13,320 nucleotides of DNA from an uncultured Oscillospiraceae bacterium (GTDB lineage Bacteria; Bacillota; Clostridia; Oscillospirales; Oscillospiraceae), in contig CAADUV010000127.1 in the NCBI GenBank assembly GCA_900752305.1, forward strand, positions 1 through 13,320. Direction: 5' to 3'. Under the pieces are notes generated by a model. That model was not told the DNA's origin. It saw nothing but the letters and a program-made list of their open reading frames with translations, and did not search any database. The position numbers and the translations under genes are program-made. Positions 12,868-13,320 of this stretch are shown piece after piece. Numbering within the stretch: the stretch's first letter is position 1; each line of letters opens with the position of its first letter.

Positions 12868-13320
12868 ATGATCTATAGTTATCCTTATACCATCAGCATC
12901 AGTCGATCAGGCCCGGACAACCAGTTGACTCCGGCCTGTGCTATGGATCTCCTCCAGGACTGCGCCACCATGCACACCATGGCGGCAGGGGCCGGTCCGG
13001 ACACACTGAAACAGCAGCATATCGCGTGGGTGGCCAACAGCTGGAACATCTATTTTGACAAGCCCTGTCACTTTGAAGATACGGTACAGCTGGCCACCTG
13101 GGCGCACAAATTCGACCGGGTGTTCGCCCATCGAAATTGCTCCATCACCAATGCCAACGGGGAACTGTGCCTGCGGGCGGACTCCCTGTGGTTTTTGATG
13201 GATTTGGAGAAAAAAATCCCCCTGCCCATGAAAAAAGAACAGGCGGCACACTATGAGACCCATCCCAGATTGGAGATGCCGCCCATGGTGCGGCGGCTCA
13301 AGCTGCCGGAGGAGCTGGAG
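12868..13320 (+). CDS. Acyl-ACP thioesterase-like protein (3' truncated by window)
   Basis: The frame is open from ATG 12868 to the window edge: 151 residues without a stop. MDLLQDCATMH near residue 26, WNIYFDKPCHFEDTVQLATW and LRADSLWFLMDLEKKIPLPM match the first hotdog domain of bacterial acyl-ACP thioesterases (FatA/FatB-like, Pfam Acyl-ACP_TE). These release free fatty acids from acyl carrier protein in the cytoplasm. The second hotdog domain and the catalytic Asn/His region lie beyond the window, so activity cannot be judged. It begins 17 bp after the ychF stop with only a weak ribosome binding site (GTGAGA) and no promoter, so co-transcription with ychF is likely. Confidence 0.85.
   Translation, partial: MIYSYPYTISISRSGPDNQLTPACAMDLLQDCATMHTMAAGAGPDTLKQQHIAWVANSWNIYFDKPCHFEDTVQLATWAHKFDRVFAHRNCSITNANGELCLRADSLWFLMDLEKKIPLPMKKEQAAHYETHPRLEMPPMVRRLKLPEELE

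Overview
The window looks like a moderately GC-rich, endospore-forming member of the Bacillota (Clostridia, most like gut Oscillospiraceae of the Flavonifractor/Intestinimonas/Oscillibacter type). This is inferred from a spoIIP gene with a sigma-E-like promoter, RNase Y, AGGAGG ribosome binding sites, TTGACA/TATAAT-type promoters and many U-tailed intrinsic terminators. No taxonomic search was possible. I saw no mobile element, CRISPR array, tRNA or rRNA.

Left region (1-4761, all + strand) is a probable catabolic locus. It holds the last 41 codons of a CoA-acylating aldehyde dehydrogenase, an iron-dependent NAD-type alcohol dehydrogenase, an IclR-family regulator, and a DASS/SLC13-type anion transporter behind an unusually long (828 bp) purine-rich intergenic region. 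Transporter, regulator, acyl-CoA reductase and alcohol dehydrogenase together suggest uptake of a small organic anion and its reduction through CoA-thioester, aldehyde and alcohol. The substrate cannot be read from the sequence.

Middle region (4762-6952): about 450 bp without a gene carries a run of strong hairpins that ends in a U-tailed terminator on the + strand, a candidate structured RNA. It is followed by an orphan OmpR/PhoB-type response regulator (- strand) with a divergent receiver active site. That gene shares a promoter region with a YoaK/DUF1275-type membrane protein (+ strand) that has an extra alanine-rich tail.

Right region (6953-13320) is mostly housekeeping and sporulation: RNase Y (rny, -), spoIIP (+), a BrnQ-type branched-chain amino acid carrier (-), the ATPase ychF (+) and, 17 bp after it, the 5' part of an acyl-ACP thioesterase-like gene that runs off the window. 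The convergent pairs (DUF1275/rny and spoIIP/brnQ) are separated by perfect bidirectional terminators. The divergent pairs (response regulator/DUF1275, rny/spoIIP, brnQ/ychF) have recognisable promoters in each direction.
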